From: Membranipora membranacea
Lineage: Eukaryota > Bryozoa > Gymnolaemata > Cheilostomatida > Membraniporidae
NCBI GenBank assembly: GCA_914767715.1
Contig: OU612075.1
Location: 4,030,001 to 4,094,000, forward strand
DNA length: 64,000 nucleotides
Direction: 5' to 3'
The notes beneath the pieces are model-generated. The model had not been told where the DNA came from and searched no databases. It saw nothing but the letters and a program-made list of their open reading frames with translations. Shown one piece after another: positions 1 through 11,017 of this stretch. Numbering within the stretch: position 1 is the stretch's first letter; each line of letters begins with the position of its first letter. The translations under genes were made by a program, and so were the position numbers.

Positions 1-2
1 AG

Positions 3-3000
3 TTATCTTCTCTTGCTGATATATGCAAAATTAATTTTGAAAGGAAAGTGAGTATATTCTTAATGCTCTATCTAATTGTAGTATCATGAAATTAGTTCCA
101 AATATTGTGGTCAGTCCGTTGTACAATTTATATTGTTCAAATTCTCTGCAAAGCAAAAGCTCTGCTGAATATTCATTGGTCACTTTTTTTAACCAACTTT
201 AGCGGGAAGGTAGTAAGATCACATCAATCAAAGTCGGATGTCCAGTACAGGCTGATATACATGAAGTTATGAGACTTATAAAGCCAGTGGTAAGTGTGCT
301 GTACCAGGTATGATGTACCAGATGTGATGGTATGACATAACCAGTGTGATGTACCGGTATGACGTAACAGGTGTGATGGTATGATGTATGACGTAACAGG
401 TGTGATGGTTTGATGTATGATGTACCGTGTGTGATGGAGATGATGAACTGAAGTTGAGCTCATTAATCTACAGATGATATTTATTCTTTATGTGGCTGGG
501 AACTTTGAAATAGAAATAGTTGATCTAGTTATGAAGCGTCTGCTCAGGTCACATGATATATTTACTCATCTTGTTATAGTATCCAGAAAAGGAAAAGAGA
601 CATAACTGGCAATGTTTGAAGTTTTCCAAGTTGGTGAGACAGGAGTTAACGCGTATCGGTAAGGGACTACCTGCTGACCCTCAGTATGAGTGGAGTAGAG
701 AATTCCATCTTACTATATTTCCTCTACACAACCACACACATCCAACAGGAGAGGTATGTCATTATTTACCTATCTGGCAAAAGAGACAAATCAACAGCAT
801 AAATAACTATCTCTTTTCTTTTGTTGAGCGCCACTATCCTGCCTCTTGTGATAAACACAGCTAGTTTCTGCTCAAGCATTCTCACTGTTCAACTTGATGA
901 ACATTCGAGTTTTTTGATAACACGAATGCTCCATATTTTATTGGTTTACACCATTACTGTCTCATGATTTCTAATGATAGCAGGGAGATTAGAAGACAGC
1001 TCCTAATTAAAAAAATTTAGCAAAATCTGACATGGTGAAATTCTGTTTTTCTGTTTGCTGCCCATACCTTGCATTGATAATACCATGTTATTCAGTATGG
1101 TTGTTTGTCTTTAGGCTTCAGGACAGTATATGATTATAGATCCATTGATGACAGCTCGAATTCATCAGCTAGCCAAATCAGGTATGAGTGATAGTGTGTA
1201 TGTCGTTTCGTCCGGAGTAATGCCCACCATTTCTGAAGATTATGAGCATGTGCCAGTCCACATCCGTTAATTGTTCCATGTCGGCTAGGGTGAATGGCCC
1301 AAGTCAGGTAATACTAGACAAACAGTGCTCCCGGTGGGGCTCGAACCCAGGACCATCTGATCCCAAGTTACATGCCTCTAGCACGGAGCCGTCCCTGATC
1401 CTTTTTGTATTGTATTCGATTGAAACAATCATTTACATGATATGTAAAAAAAGACCTATGATAAAATATGTCAAAATGTGTCATACATGTTGAAAAAATT
1501 GAGCTATATATTTCTTCAGCCTTTGTACCAATTTAAAAATACTGGATGTTATCTCAGTATTACAGTTTTCAACATAACAGTTTAGAACGCCAATCCTCAA
1601 CGCCCTTCCTCTGTATTTTTGTTCATCCCAAACATTGGACTTGATGAGCTGATAGTTTGAGATAACTGTTGCGGGTGCCAGTGATGTCAGGCTTAGTGAC
1701 AGTATGGACTCTGAATTATCAATCTGTAGTTGGCAGCTTTGTGGGATAATAACCACTACTCTTATCTGAGGTCAACTTAATCCACGCGGCAGGCTTTTAT
1801 AAAAACTTACTGTTGAGTAATGATGATTATGTTGATTATTGGCTGACTATTGATGGACATATTATTATACATACTATCAGGTATCAGAGAGTTAGATACA
1901 GTACAAGAGAACCTCAGACATTATGTAGATAACGAACTGTTCAAGGGTAAAAAAAGACCAGCTAAGACTGACCGCAGATTTTACCTGACTGACAGGGCGG
2001 TGAGATGTAGACTAGATGATATCCCCTCCATATATAATCGTCCTTCTGAAGAAGCTCTCACCGCCTCCTACTTCAAGAACCCTCCTTCTCATCTTAGATC
2101 TCTCAAGTAAGTATAATCTTCCTATAATAAGTAGTATAAGTTAAAAGGTGATGTATCCCATTTGCCTACATAAACTGCCTAGCAATATTCAAGAAATTGG
2201 TCAGAATTGAGAAAAATCAGTGGTGAGAGGCCAGAGAGTATCTCTCAACCCATTTTTAATTACTGGATTTGTACGTTCTGATGCTGAACCTGAAGTAATA
2301 TTTGGCATGCAGTTGTCTGTTTTCCGGATGAAGCCTTATTTATCACTATTTCCCTATGCTGTGTATTGCATGTTTAGAGGGCAACCCTTGGGCAGCAATA
2401 TAGAAAGCTGTATATTTATATATCGCAAATATTTCAATGAAAAAACAGGCAGTCATAGTTTTTCCAGCACATTTTGTAATGAAGTTACCCGAAAATCTCA
2501 GCAAAAGTATTGATATTTAGACCTTGAAATGTGTCTCAACTTAACATAACCTTTCTGCCCACTCTGCTGTGTATAGTCAGCTATTTATTGTATATTTATT
2601 TATCATACAGATTAAAGCGTAAGGCAGCATCAGATACAGAAGATGAGGACTTAGACTCAGAACCAGATCAGGATGTGTCAGAGCAGCCTCAAGAAGAGGT
2701 GAAAAAGTTGGCCAAGTCTAAACAAACAGTAACTAATAGCCTTATAGGCGAACATAACTATACAAATCTCAACACTAAAATAAAACTAAATAACAAACGA
2801 CGTAGAACCCCTAAAGAGAGACTACTACATACATTGAGCAGACTGACTGAGATCGCTCAAGCGTTAGATGAACATCAGAATGTATCTAAGTTCTCAGCTG
2901 CACTTATTAATGCTATGATGACAGCTCGACCTTTGCTCTCAGCTGACAAATACAAGGAGGTATTCTGTAAGACCAATCCATTCGCCACATGGAAACCTAA

Positions 3001-5406
3001 CAAAGCTGCTACTAAAAAGAAGAGCATAAAAAAGGTACAGGTATTATATTATGTTTGATTTCGTAAACCTGCACCAGGTGATGTGATAATTTGTGAAGCG
3101 TAGTTTTAAACTTTTGATATCAATGTGTGGAACAAATAAGAGAATAGCACACAAAAATACTATGAAAAATATAGTTCTAATTTGGAGTTGTCACCTCTCT
3201 GAGCATCAGCTTCAGAGAGATGGTAACTCCAAATTGTACCTCATCTTTATATTATGTTCTAATATGCAGATGATTATGTTGTAGCTTGGCATAATACTAT
3301 ACTGCACATACTTTCATTATATGGAAGCTTCAATAGAAGCATGCAGTATAATATAATTCTGTATATCTACTAAGGTTGAGCAAATATTTCAGTAATGAAT
3401 GTGAAGTCTGCTTCTGCCAATGTGTTATTTTCCATAGAGCAGATTTCAAACTTCTCTTCTCAACAGAATGATGTTCAACTGTTGTACTCAACTGTACATC
3501 ATGCATATGCTTCTCTTGGTTTGTGCGCAAACAATTTTTTAGTGACATCGAGCATCAAATAGAGCACTCCTCATCCTTGTGTCCTTTTTGTTGACAGAAT
3601 AACAAAGGCACTACTGTATCAGAGAAGGACAGCAAGTCATCTGCGGATAAGCAGCCAGATTCTGAACGCCTCCAGCAGTCTCAGGCTCAGACACAGGCAT
3701 ATCTGCAAGAACTGAAGAATAAGGGTAAGCTGCCCGACTCTGCTCTAGCTGTCGTATTCCACAGGACTGAAACAAACCCTAAGACAGGTAAATCTGAGCC
3801 AGTCCAGCTCAATGGAGTCGCCCTGCTCCATCAGAAATCCTCAGATAAAACAAGCGAACTACAAGCTGGCTCACGGGTCCTCAAACGTAAGCTTATAATC
3901 AGATCACGACTTAAATCAGTCAACAAAAAGAAAACAGTAAAAGTAAAGCAGGAAAGTGAAGGTGACATTAAACAGGAATGTGGAGACAACTCAACTACCA
4001 ACCAAGAAACTGGAGACAACTCTAATAGTTATGTGACTGCAGTGCCTCTCAAGAAGAGAAAAGTAACTAACTCTAAAACAGCCAAGGGTCAAACCAGTAA
4101 TAGTCAATCTCCTCAACTCAAACAGGAGGTTTCAGTCTCGAGCCCTGCTAAGAAAACTCCCACATCTGGTAGGTCGGTAGGAAGACCCAGACTGAACAAA
4201 ACTAAAACCAAGTCAATTCACACACAGTGTAGTATGGGTGAGGTCGAAGATTTCATGAAGAGAGAAACAAATATGACCCCAGAGGTTGATATGTATGTAT
4301 ATAAACCAAGTGAGGATGCCACGCTGCCATTGGTCAAAACGGTTAAAACCGAAATAAGGAGCTGCAATATGATTATGGGAAAACGTGATGGGAACGCCGT
4401 ATCAGGTAATAAGAAGCGCTATACGATTGTGCCTGTGAGGCAAGGTGTCACAGAGAAAGTTGCTCCTATTGTTAATGATGGTTTATGTAGAGATATGCTA
4501 CTGGACACATCAGCTTTAGATGTACTCACTCGGCAAGCGCTAAACCCAACGCCTCAAACCCGTAAACCCATCACTACATTGAACCTCGCTTCACTGAACA
4601 ACGATAGATCTGAGGCTACACAATCCAAACAGACCGCTGAGACTCAGACACTCAAGCCCAGTGCTGGGACACAAACACTCAGTGATGAAGAGGAAACTCT
4701 AATATCAGTAAGTAAGCTTCCCGACGGACACAGTGCGACACTCAAATCAATACGTATCATTCCAACACAACAATGGCATAGGACTACGCCGAGAAAAGCT
4801 AGTAAAGACACACCTGCTAAAGTAACGCCTGCTAAAGTAACGCCTGCTAAAGTAACGCCTGCTAAAGTAACGCCTGCTAAAGTAACGCCTGCTAAAGTAA
4901 CGCCTGCTAAAGAAACGCCTGCTAAAGTAACGCCTGCTAAAGTAACGCCTGCTAAAGTAACCCCTACAAGTACAGGTCACCTGGTGACAGATCAGGGAGC
5001 TGTACAGATTTGTCGAGGGGTTGATAGTCAAGGTCGTGTAGTGTACAGGCTCGGGCAACTTCAAAGTGAAACACTGCACTCCAAACAATCCAACAAGTCC
5101 GCCGCCAAACAAGATAAACCAAGTCCATCTAGGCAAACCTGTGATCCAGTGATACCAAACAAGCAGCGGGAATCTAGTAAACTAGAAACAATGATTCGAC
5201 AAAGTGTGAGTGCACAGTCCGATAACCAGAACAGGTCAACCTCTCACATGAAATCAGACACAGTTTTGGAAAAGTCTCTCCAACCAACACAAACTCAACC
5301 AACAACGCAGTCTCCCAAATCAGAATTAACCCTAGGAGAGGGAAGGCCTGATACACTGGAGCAGACTATCCCACCTGAGGTTTCTAATGAAGTAGTGCTA
5401 GAATAG
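3..5406 (+). CDS. CARF/ALS2CR8-domain transcription regulator, 5'-partial
   Basis: Seven exons join in frame: 3-47, 203-289, 580-753, 1115-1181, 1881-2106, 2611-3040 (or 3034) and 3598-5406, about 945 residues to a TAG stop; earlier exons lie outside the window. The first five exons match the architecture I know from ALS2CR8/CARF domains: a GS..CP motif (KVGCPVQADIHEV), a HNHTHPTGE block, then ARIHQLAKSGIRELDTV, LRHYVDNELFKG and DRRFYLTDRAV. CARF is a nuclear DNA-binding activator in vertebrates. The rest is low-complexity Lys/Ser/Thr/Gln sequence with acidic DTEDEDLDSEPDQD, several nuclear-localisation-like clusters (KKRK, NNKRRR), an AT-hook-like GRSVGRPRLNK near 4170-4203, and ten TPAK[V/E] repeats. 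Family assignment is by recalled motif pattern, not a search; the long tail is not typical of vertebrate CARF. The genus-wide group also contains transposase-linked ALS2CR8 proteins, but no transposase domain is visible here. Confidence 0.72.
296..440. repeat. degenerate minisatellite in CARF-like intron
   Basis: Imperfect reiterations of a GTGTGATGG-TATGA-TGTA(CC) theme, about 24-32 bp per unit, fill the intron between the exons ending at 289 and starting at 580. No coding potential is apparent. Confidence 0.6.
1325..1400 (-). repeat. tRNA-like SINE fragment
   Basis: On the minus strand this intronic stretch has a good RNA polymerase III B box (GGGTTCGAGCCCC) in a tRNA T-arm-like setting, but no complete cloverleaf or convincing A box at the right distance. 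It most resembles a tRNA-derived SINE relic, different in sequence from the tRNA-Ala-like family at 21.4, 38.6 and 62.2 kb. Confidence 0.5.
3148..3500. mobile_element. dispersed repeat A, copy 1 (with nested hairpin)
   Basis: This stretch of the last CARF-like intron is clearly related along its length to 21691-22055: both contain a hairpin with AATTTGGAGTT arms, then TATACTGCACATACTTT, then GGTTGAGCAAAT, GTGAAGTCTGCTTCTG and TGATGTTCAACTG. The hairpin lies at 3177-3234 with arms AATTTGGAGTT(G)/(G)TAACTCCAAATT. No transposase reading frame is seen, so it is probably a non-autonomous element. Confidence 0.65.
4810..4959 (+). repeat. 15-bp coding minisatellite, 10 copies (TPAKV)
   Basis: Ten head-to-tail copies of a 15-bp unit, nearly identical at the DNA level, encode TPAKV (one copy TPAKE) inside the last exon of the CARF-like gene. 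Near-identity including third codon positions indicates recent expansion or homogenisation. The encoded basic T-P-A-K units resemble linker-histone tails and offer repeated T-P phosphorylation sites. The unit is a multiple of three, so the antisense strand is also open here; that antisense frame is a shadow. Confidence 0.95.
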
Positions 5407-6903
5407 GCCAGTTGAGATAACTCATCTCATGTGGTATTCTCTAAAGCTAAATAGACAGCCCTACAGATCGTCTTCGGTGTATAACATTGTTTTGACTTTT
5501 CAGAAAGAACAATGAATCTTATCCTTTATTCACTTCAGTTCAGTTCGTTTCAAATGAAAGAGTTCACCTATGTAGATAATGAGGAATTGACTTTTTGTTA
5601 TCAACTGATTGCAGGTAATGATAATATTATTTCTTTTTCTGGTTCTAGCAATATATCAAAAATCATTCGCATTATAGCAGCAGTAATAATATCTCATCTG
5701 ATTCTGAGCTAACAAATACCTTGTCTTACAGTGCCTAATGCAGTCCCTGGATCCATCAGTTGAGCTGGAATTCAGTGTATTATGTAGTTATTTTCTCTTG
5801 CAAAGAACATCTACCTATTTGCAGTAACTTTCCCCTTTGTCATGCAGCGGCAAAAGTGATCCATTCAGTCAGATATATTTGAAAAGATACAATCACTTCA
5901 CATCTGGACAGTAACAAGTATCCTAACATGGATGTGCACTGCTACACTAGAATACTCTGGCCTTGCTTGATATCCATCCAAAGCAGTTTTACTCGCCATA
6001 ACACCTGCGAAATGCAGACATATTTGGGTTACATCTGCATTCTCCTTCTTGACCAGTGTTGTTTGGTAGTGGGCTTGGCCAGACAGGCTAAAATCTGCCT
6101 TTACACAGTAGTAAGAGATTCAGCTGTTTTCAGACAGAAGATTGTGCCCTCCAGTGCTGTTAGCAGACAACTAACAATTTTATCATGACAAACTCGTAAA
6201 AAAAACATGTACTTATGTAGTCGGAGGGATGCAAATGATGTTACGTTACACATTATGTGTAGTTATTTATTGTTTATATTGAGAATCAGTAATTTACACG
6301 TAGTGGACATGTATATAAAAATATCAACAAATAATGAGAATAAAAAGTTGTTGCACAACACCAGATTACAATAACATAATTTTAATGTGGAAATAAAAGC
6401 AGGTTTGTGCTTCATTTTTTAGGTTCATGACTACCTAGCTTATAGAGATGACTGTGATTATATGATATGCAGCAAGCTAAACAATTTTCCTAAACAAAAT
6501 GCTTTCTAAGAGAAGGTTGATCCCCGATCTTACAGGTTATAATCAGTCATGGTAGGGAGGGTCAAAGTGCAATAGGAGTAAAAAAACAGTGTCTGACTAG
6601 ATGCGATATCAAATTTAATAGTTGTTTTATAGAATTGAGGATAAATGGACAATTTGATGTGCCGCCATTATTCATACAGTGGAAATGACAGCTTGTCAGG
6701 CTTCTTACATTAAATTGAACTGGTGAGAGTTTGCTCTCAGCTTCACAGGTCTAACAGCCACATCACGACTCTTAGCTTATTATATAGGATCACGACTCCA
6801 TCTCGGTCCGATGATCTATGTATTGACGAGTCACTATCTCGATTTGCCCGCGGCAGCCTAACACTAGAAGCCATGTATTTCCTTATGGTTGATGTAGACT
6901 TCT
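5407..6903. other. convergent 3' intergenic region
   Basis: Between the CARF-like stop and the RAP2-like stop no gene is supported. A stretch near 5504-5614 is bounded by a TTTTCAG acceptor-like and a GCAG/GTAATG donor-like site and is open, but it follows a stop codon and is probably 3'UTR or chance. Candidate poly(A) signals are AATAAA near 6393 (plus) and its complement near 6250 (minus), so the two 3'UTRs may overlap. Confidence 0.5.
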
Positions 6904-8781
6904 TCAAAGGATCGTACAACATTGGCTCTTCTTTTTATTCTTGTTGTTAATTTGGTAAACAATCTCCATAAATAGTTCGTTGATGTTGTGACTCTTCTTG
7001 GCAGAAGTTTCTATGAATGGTACATTCCAAATGTCAGCGAGTTGCTGTCCGTCCTGTGCGGTGACTTCACGCTCAAACTGTAGATCGCACTTGTTACCTA
7101 CTAGCAGAATGGGTACTTCTTTCTTACGTTTTATTCTGCATATTGCATCTTTCATGAGCATCACATCTTTGAAGGACTGATAGTTATTTATTCCGTAGAC
7201 TATGACAAAGCCCTCACCATTCCTTATATAGAGATCCCTCATCGAAGCAAATTGTTCGGTACCTAAAATGAGAAAAGTCATGGTTGTCACTCATTGACAA
7301 TGGAATAAAAATGTCAGACTTTAGTCGAATAGAACAATGAGTCTGAGAATAAGAAGTCTAAGAATAATCCAGCTTAGTCACATGATCAACTGAAAGGATT
7401 TCTTAGCGTACATGACTGGATATATCTGAATAGATGCCATGTAATCCTTTTGACAGACATTCCCATTTTTGATACAAAAGTTGTTAATAAAATGTACAAA
7501 AAATATATGAAAAAAACAGCAGAAGAGTGATAAGATCTCAGACAGGATTAGATCTTTTATAGATTTGTTTAAACGACCACCATTATTAGTCTGAGCTCCC
7601 CCCCCCCCCCCCCCCCAGTCTCTTGCCCCCACCACCATTATGATGTTGGGCGCGTGAATTAAAATAAAACCTATAAGAATTTTTTACCTAGTAAAAAGTT
7701 GATAATAGACCATTATTTAGTCGGTGTCATTAACGTTATCTGGAAAAGAATCTCAATCTTGTCAGGGGGGCTGAATTTTCCCATAAGATCTGGTCAAGCA
7801 TTTTATGAGCCCTAAGTCGCAGCGATACTACATTCGTTGCTATGATAAATCAGTACTGTGGTTTTCCCAACCCACTGGAGGTATGTGGTGACGGTTTCAG
7901 CCACACAGATGATTTCATGATTCCTGGGAATTGAAAGTTGTCAATCATGGAGCATTTTAGAAAAAATACACAGAATTTTAAAACAAAACATGCAGTTACC
8001 AGTCATTTTAGTAAACCCATAAATGGTAGTCTTTATGGAGCAAAGGTAAAACTTGAACCTCAATCTTCAAGGATTCCACTTTAATGTGATATACTGACCA
8101 CATAATTTTCAAAAAAAGGTTGATTAACTGATCATCAATCATCAGGGGAGACCGAGGCAAAGAACTGACTGCTTTAAAAACACATGGAAACTACAAAAGT
8201 GTCAGTCCAGCTATGACAGGCTTGATGATTTTGAGTCACTTTTTAATATGGAGCAAGTTACATGTAATGTGTTTTGTAACAGTGAAGTAAGATGGCCTGT
8301 CATGTTAATTCCTTTTCATGAGGGCTGGACATCACTCTGACCTCAAACGCATATTTCAGCATAATTGCTTTAAGTTATCTCTGACGCCAGTAAGGAGAAG
8401 AGTCTCCATGTCCTGAATCGGAGGTACTAAAGTATCCTCTTATCTTAACCAAGGAGTTAATCAGATCTCGCTCTCTAGTCTTAGTCTCAACTTTTTATTG
8501 TTCACAAGGAGCTCAAGAGGCTAAATGGTGGCTTTAGTTTTGGAGAGAAATGTATGATCGAAATACAAAACTAGTTGCTGGCTGAGCATATGAGAAGTTT
8601 TACCTGCGGTATCAAGCACTTCTATAACACACGGTTCTTTATTTAGCTCGATATCCTTTCTGTACACATCTTCGACTGTGGGATTATAGTTCTGTACAAA
8701 TCTGCCGGCAACGAACTGAACAGTGATGGCTGACTTTCCAACTCCGCCCGATCCGAATAAAACTACTTTAAACTCCCTCAT
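6904..8781 (-). CDS. RAP2: RAP2-type small GTPase
   Basis: Two coding exons on the minus strand, 8781-8604 and 7262-6904, join in phase 1 within the Gly of DTAG to give 178 residues, close to the 183 of human RAP2. Visible motifs are the P-loop GSGGVGKSA (residues 10-18, Gly12 normal), switch I ending VEDVYRK, switch [18 protein letters not shown] with the Rap-specific Thr61, NKCD and SAK base-binding motifs, and a CAAX box CTIL preceded by another Cys. The final Leu predicts geranylgeranylation. [12 protein letters not shown] and the CC pair favour RAP2 over RAP1. RAP2 proteins signal at membranes through MAP4K4-class kinases. Oddities: residue 39, Phe in vertebrate RAP2 and Ser in RAP1, is Val, and residue 33 is Asn instead of Asp. 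An acceptor at 8914-8915 suggests a 5'UTR exon 8913-8782 and an upstream promoter near 9 kb. Confidence 0.9.
7587..7630 (-). mobile_element. GC-rich hairpin micro-element, copy 1
   Basis: The element starts TAGTCTGAGC, continues through a poly-C tract to CAGTCTCTTGCCCCC, and is flanked by a perfect 11-bp direct repeat ACCACCATTAT (7576-7586 and 7631-7641). It belongs to the family also seen near 10.9, 26.0, 28.7, 30.6, 32.2 and 50.9 kb and lies in the RAP2-like intron. Confidence 0.75.
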
Positions 8782-10133
8782 CTCTGATGCACAGCTGACA
8801 GCAGATCAGTCTATGGTAAAAGTACAAAGTCTGCACTCCTGCAGCAATGGTTATCCTCCTAATATCCTCTTAATATCTTTCAAGTTGATTCGTCGTTAGA
8901 ACTGTTAACAAACCTGCAAGAAAGCAAAATAATTCAATTCACTAGTTTATGATATGTGTAAACAAAAGTCAATTACTTTTCGCTCTTTTTTGCTTTCTCC
9001 AGGTACAGTTATAATATGCTGGTGACGTGTACATCTTACTCAATAAGCTTGTTTTCCAAGATCTAATCCTCTTGTACACATTATATATTATTATTCTGAG
9101 GGGGGGGTGTCTTTCAATTAAACGCTGCAAATTTCATTCGCAGTACGCATCTTGCTGAACCAGACCTGCCAAATTGTTACTGCTTGATGGAATTATAAAT
9201 CTTCTGTGTGAACAAATCAGGAACAACTTTGCCTTATTGGATGACCAAAGAGTGAGGGTTTGGAGAAAAGTTACAGGGAAATGATGGCAAAGATTTGGTT
9301 TTAAAAGACTCACTATTTCTATTTGAATGACCCCTGACCTCATTTTACATAATGTAAGGTTTTTCACTACAAGCCAGTAGAAAACAAGCTCAGTGAAAAT
9401 TAATCGGTGGGAAGTAGTGAATAGGTGAGATCATGGCTGAGATGTAACTTTTGTCTTTTCAATTTAAAATTATAACAGACATGAGAGGGACAACTTCTTA
9501 TTACTGTTAGCGGCTCCCCAATAACAGACAATCTGGTAGCCAATGCTTCAAATTGAGCATAACATTCCAATTTTTCTCACTAGCCGGAAGTGAATGGATG
9601 GCAATGAACAAGGAACAGTTAGCTTACTTAATGACATGTTTTCACGACCCAGTACATATGGCATACCGATAAATCAGATTGCTTGACAGGATTATGTAGC
9701 AATCTTAGACAAGCGGGATAAATGAAGGGATCACTGTACCGCCCCAGGGATACACTTATGTCTGAACTCAACCATGGTTCTCTAAAGCATGACATTGAGT
9801 TCATGAGCTGTACAGGTTTTTGGGAAAACGAACAACCTATACAGACAAGGTGCCAATTGTTTGTGTGTTTCTGATGTTTTACTGTGTCACACTTTTTTCC
9901 AAAGCTTGTCTGTTAATGTAGATGGATATATCTAACTCCTTGACATATCAAGTACCAAATTTAAAAACTTACACACCCTAGGACCTAGGTTATCACCTCC
10001 CAAATATTGTTAATGGACTTGTGGTGATCTAGGAATGTGTTGAAAAGTTACTTAATTCCATCTGGACCAGACAAATTTCAGAGCAGTATCAGCTATTATG
10101 TAAACATTCATAAACCTATAAGGAGTGTTGCGG

Positions 10134-10350
10134 AAAAGATATCTCATGTTGAACACTAAGTTTCCATCATGTTATGAAAACTATTATGACAGCTAGATCC
10201 AGAGGGAAAAGATATCTCATGTTGAACACTAAGTTTCCATCATGTTATGAAAACTATTATGACAGCTAGATCCAGAGGGAAAAGATATCTCATGTTGAAC
10301 ACTAAGTTTCCATCATGTTATGAAAACTATTATGACAGCTAGATCCAGAG
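10134..10350. repeat. 73-bp tandem repeat, 3 copies
   Basis: A 73-bp unit is repeated three times almost identically (phase marks at 10138, 10211 and 10284: GATATCTCATGTTGAACAC). It encodes no open frame in common and has no spacer-repeat alternation. It is a young satellite-like expansion upstream of the RAP2-like gene. Confidence 0.95.
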
Positions 10351-10887
10351 GATACGGTTAGAGATGAAAATTCTCACAAAACCATGTATTAGTGGCAAAT
10401 CAATGGATTGTTAAATATTTTCGCCAGGAAGCACAAATGTTTTCACATTGTATAAAGGGTTGATTGCCATTCATAAAGACATGAACTCCCCTAGGCACAA
10501 AGATGTTGGGTTTAATGTTAATAATATTATGCGATTTGGCATTGATGACATCAACTTTAAGAACAAAACTGGTACAGAGTCGCCTCAATGACGCCATTCT
10601 TTATGCTTCCACCTTACCTTAATTGGGCATTACAGGCCCACCACCATAGATAGACAGGAGATCAGATCCTGAAACTCCAAATCGGATAATTGAGGCCATA
10701 AAGTGATCAAATGACCTGTTAATGCTTGTGTTCACATTCTCATAAATAGTTAACTAGGGCTTTAATGACAAGAAAAGGTATCCCACATAATTCTACATTC
10801 GCTCACATGAAACTCAACAATAATTTTCTTGTTTCAGTCATTAGCATGAAGATTTAGATACTAGACGTCTGACAGCAAGAAAAGTAG

Positions 10888-10935
10888 CCAGGGGGGGGTG
10901 TCGGACAGGGGCAAGAGTCTGGAGGGCTCAGACTA
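10888..10935 (+). mobile_element. GC-rich hairpin micro-element, copy 2
   Basis: CCAGGGGGGGGTGTCGG, then GGGGCAAGAGTCTGG and GGGCTCAGACTA. The AGTCTG...CAGACT inverted repeat and trailing G-rich block match the other copies. No clean direct repeat flanks this copy. Confidence 0.65.
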
Positions 10936-10994
10936 TAGTGGTACTGTTGTTCCAATCGAGTCATGCTAACCATCCTGCGCTTCTTAGTCTCCAC

Positions 10995-11017
10995 CATAGA
11001 CTTCTATTAAGTCTTTG
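10995..11017. mobile_element. micro-palindrome M1 with 8-bp direct repeats
   Basis: A 23-bp imperfect palindrome (arms CATAGACTT and AAGTCTTTG) lies between perfect 8-bp direct repeats GTCTCCAC at 10987-10994 and 11018-11025. Its arms are nearly the same as those of the 52.2-kb micro-palindrome. Confidence 0.7.

Noticed and set aside
4747-5136. Minus-strand 129-codon ORF with RRYFS repeats
   Set aside because: It is the antisense of the TPAKV minisatellite in the CARF-like exon; the repeat length being a multiple of three keeps it open.
10134-10350. CRISPR-like array
   Set aside because: Three contiguous 73-bp units without spacers in a eukaryotic genome; an ordinary tandem repeat.
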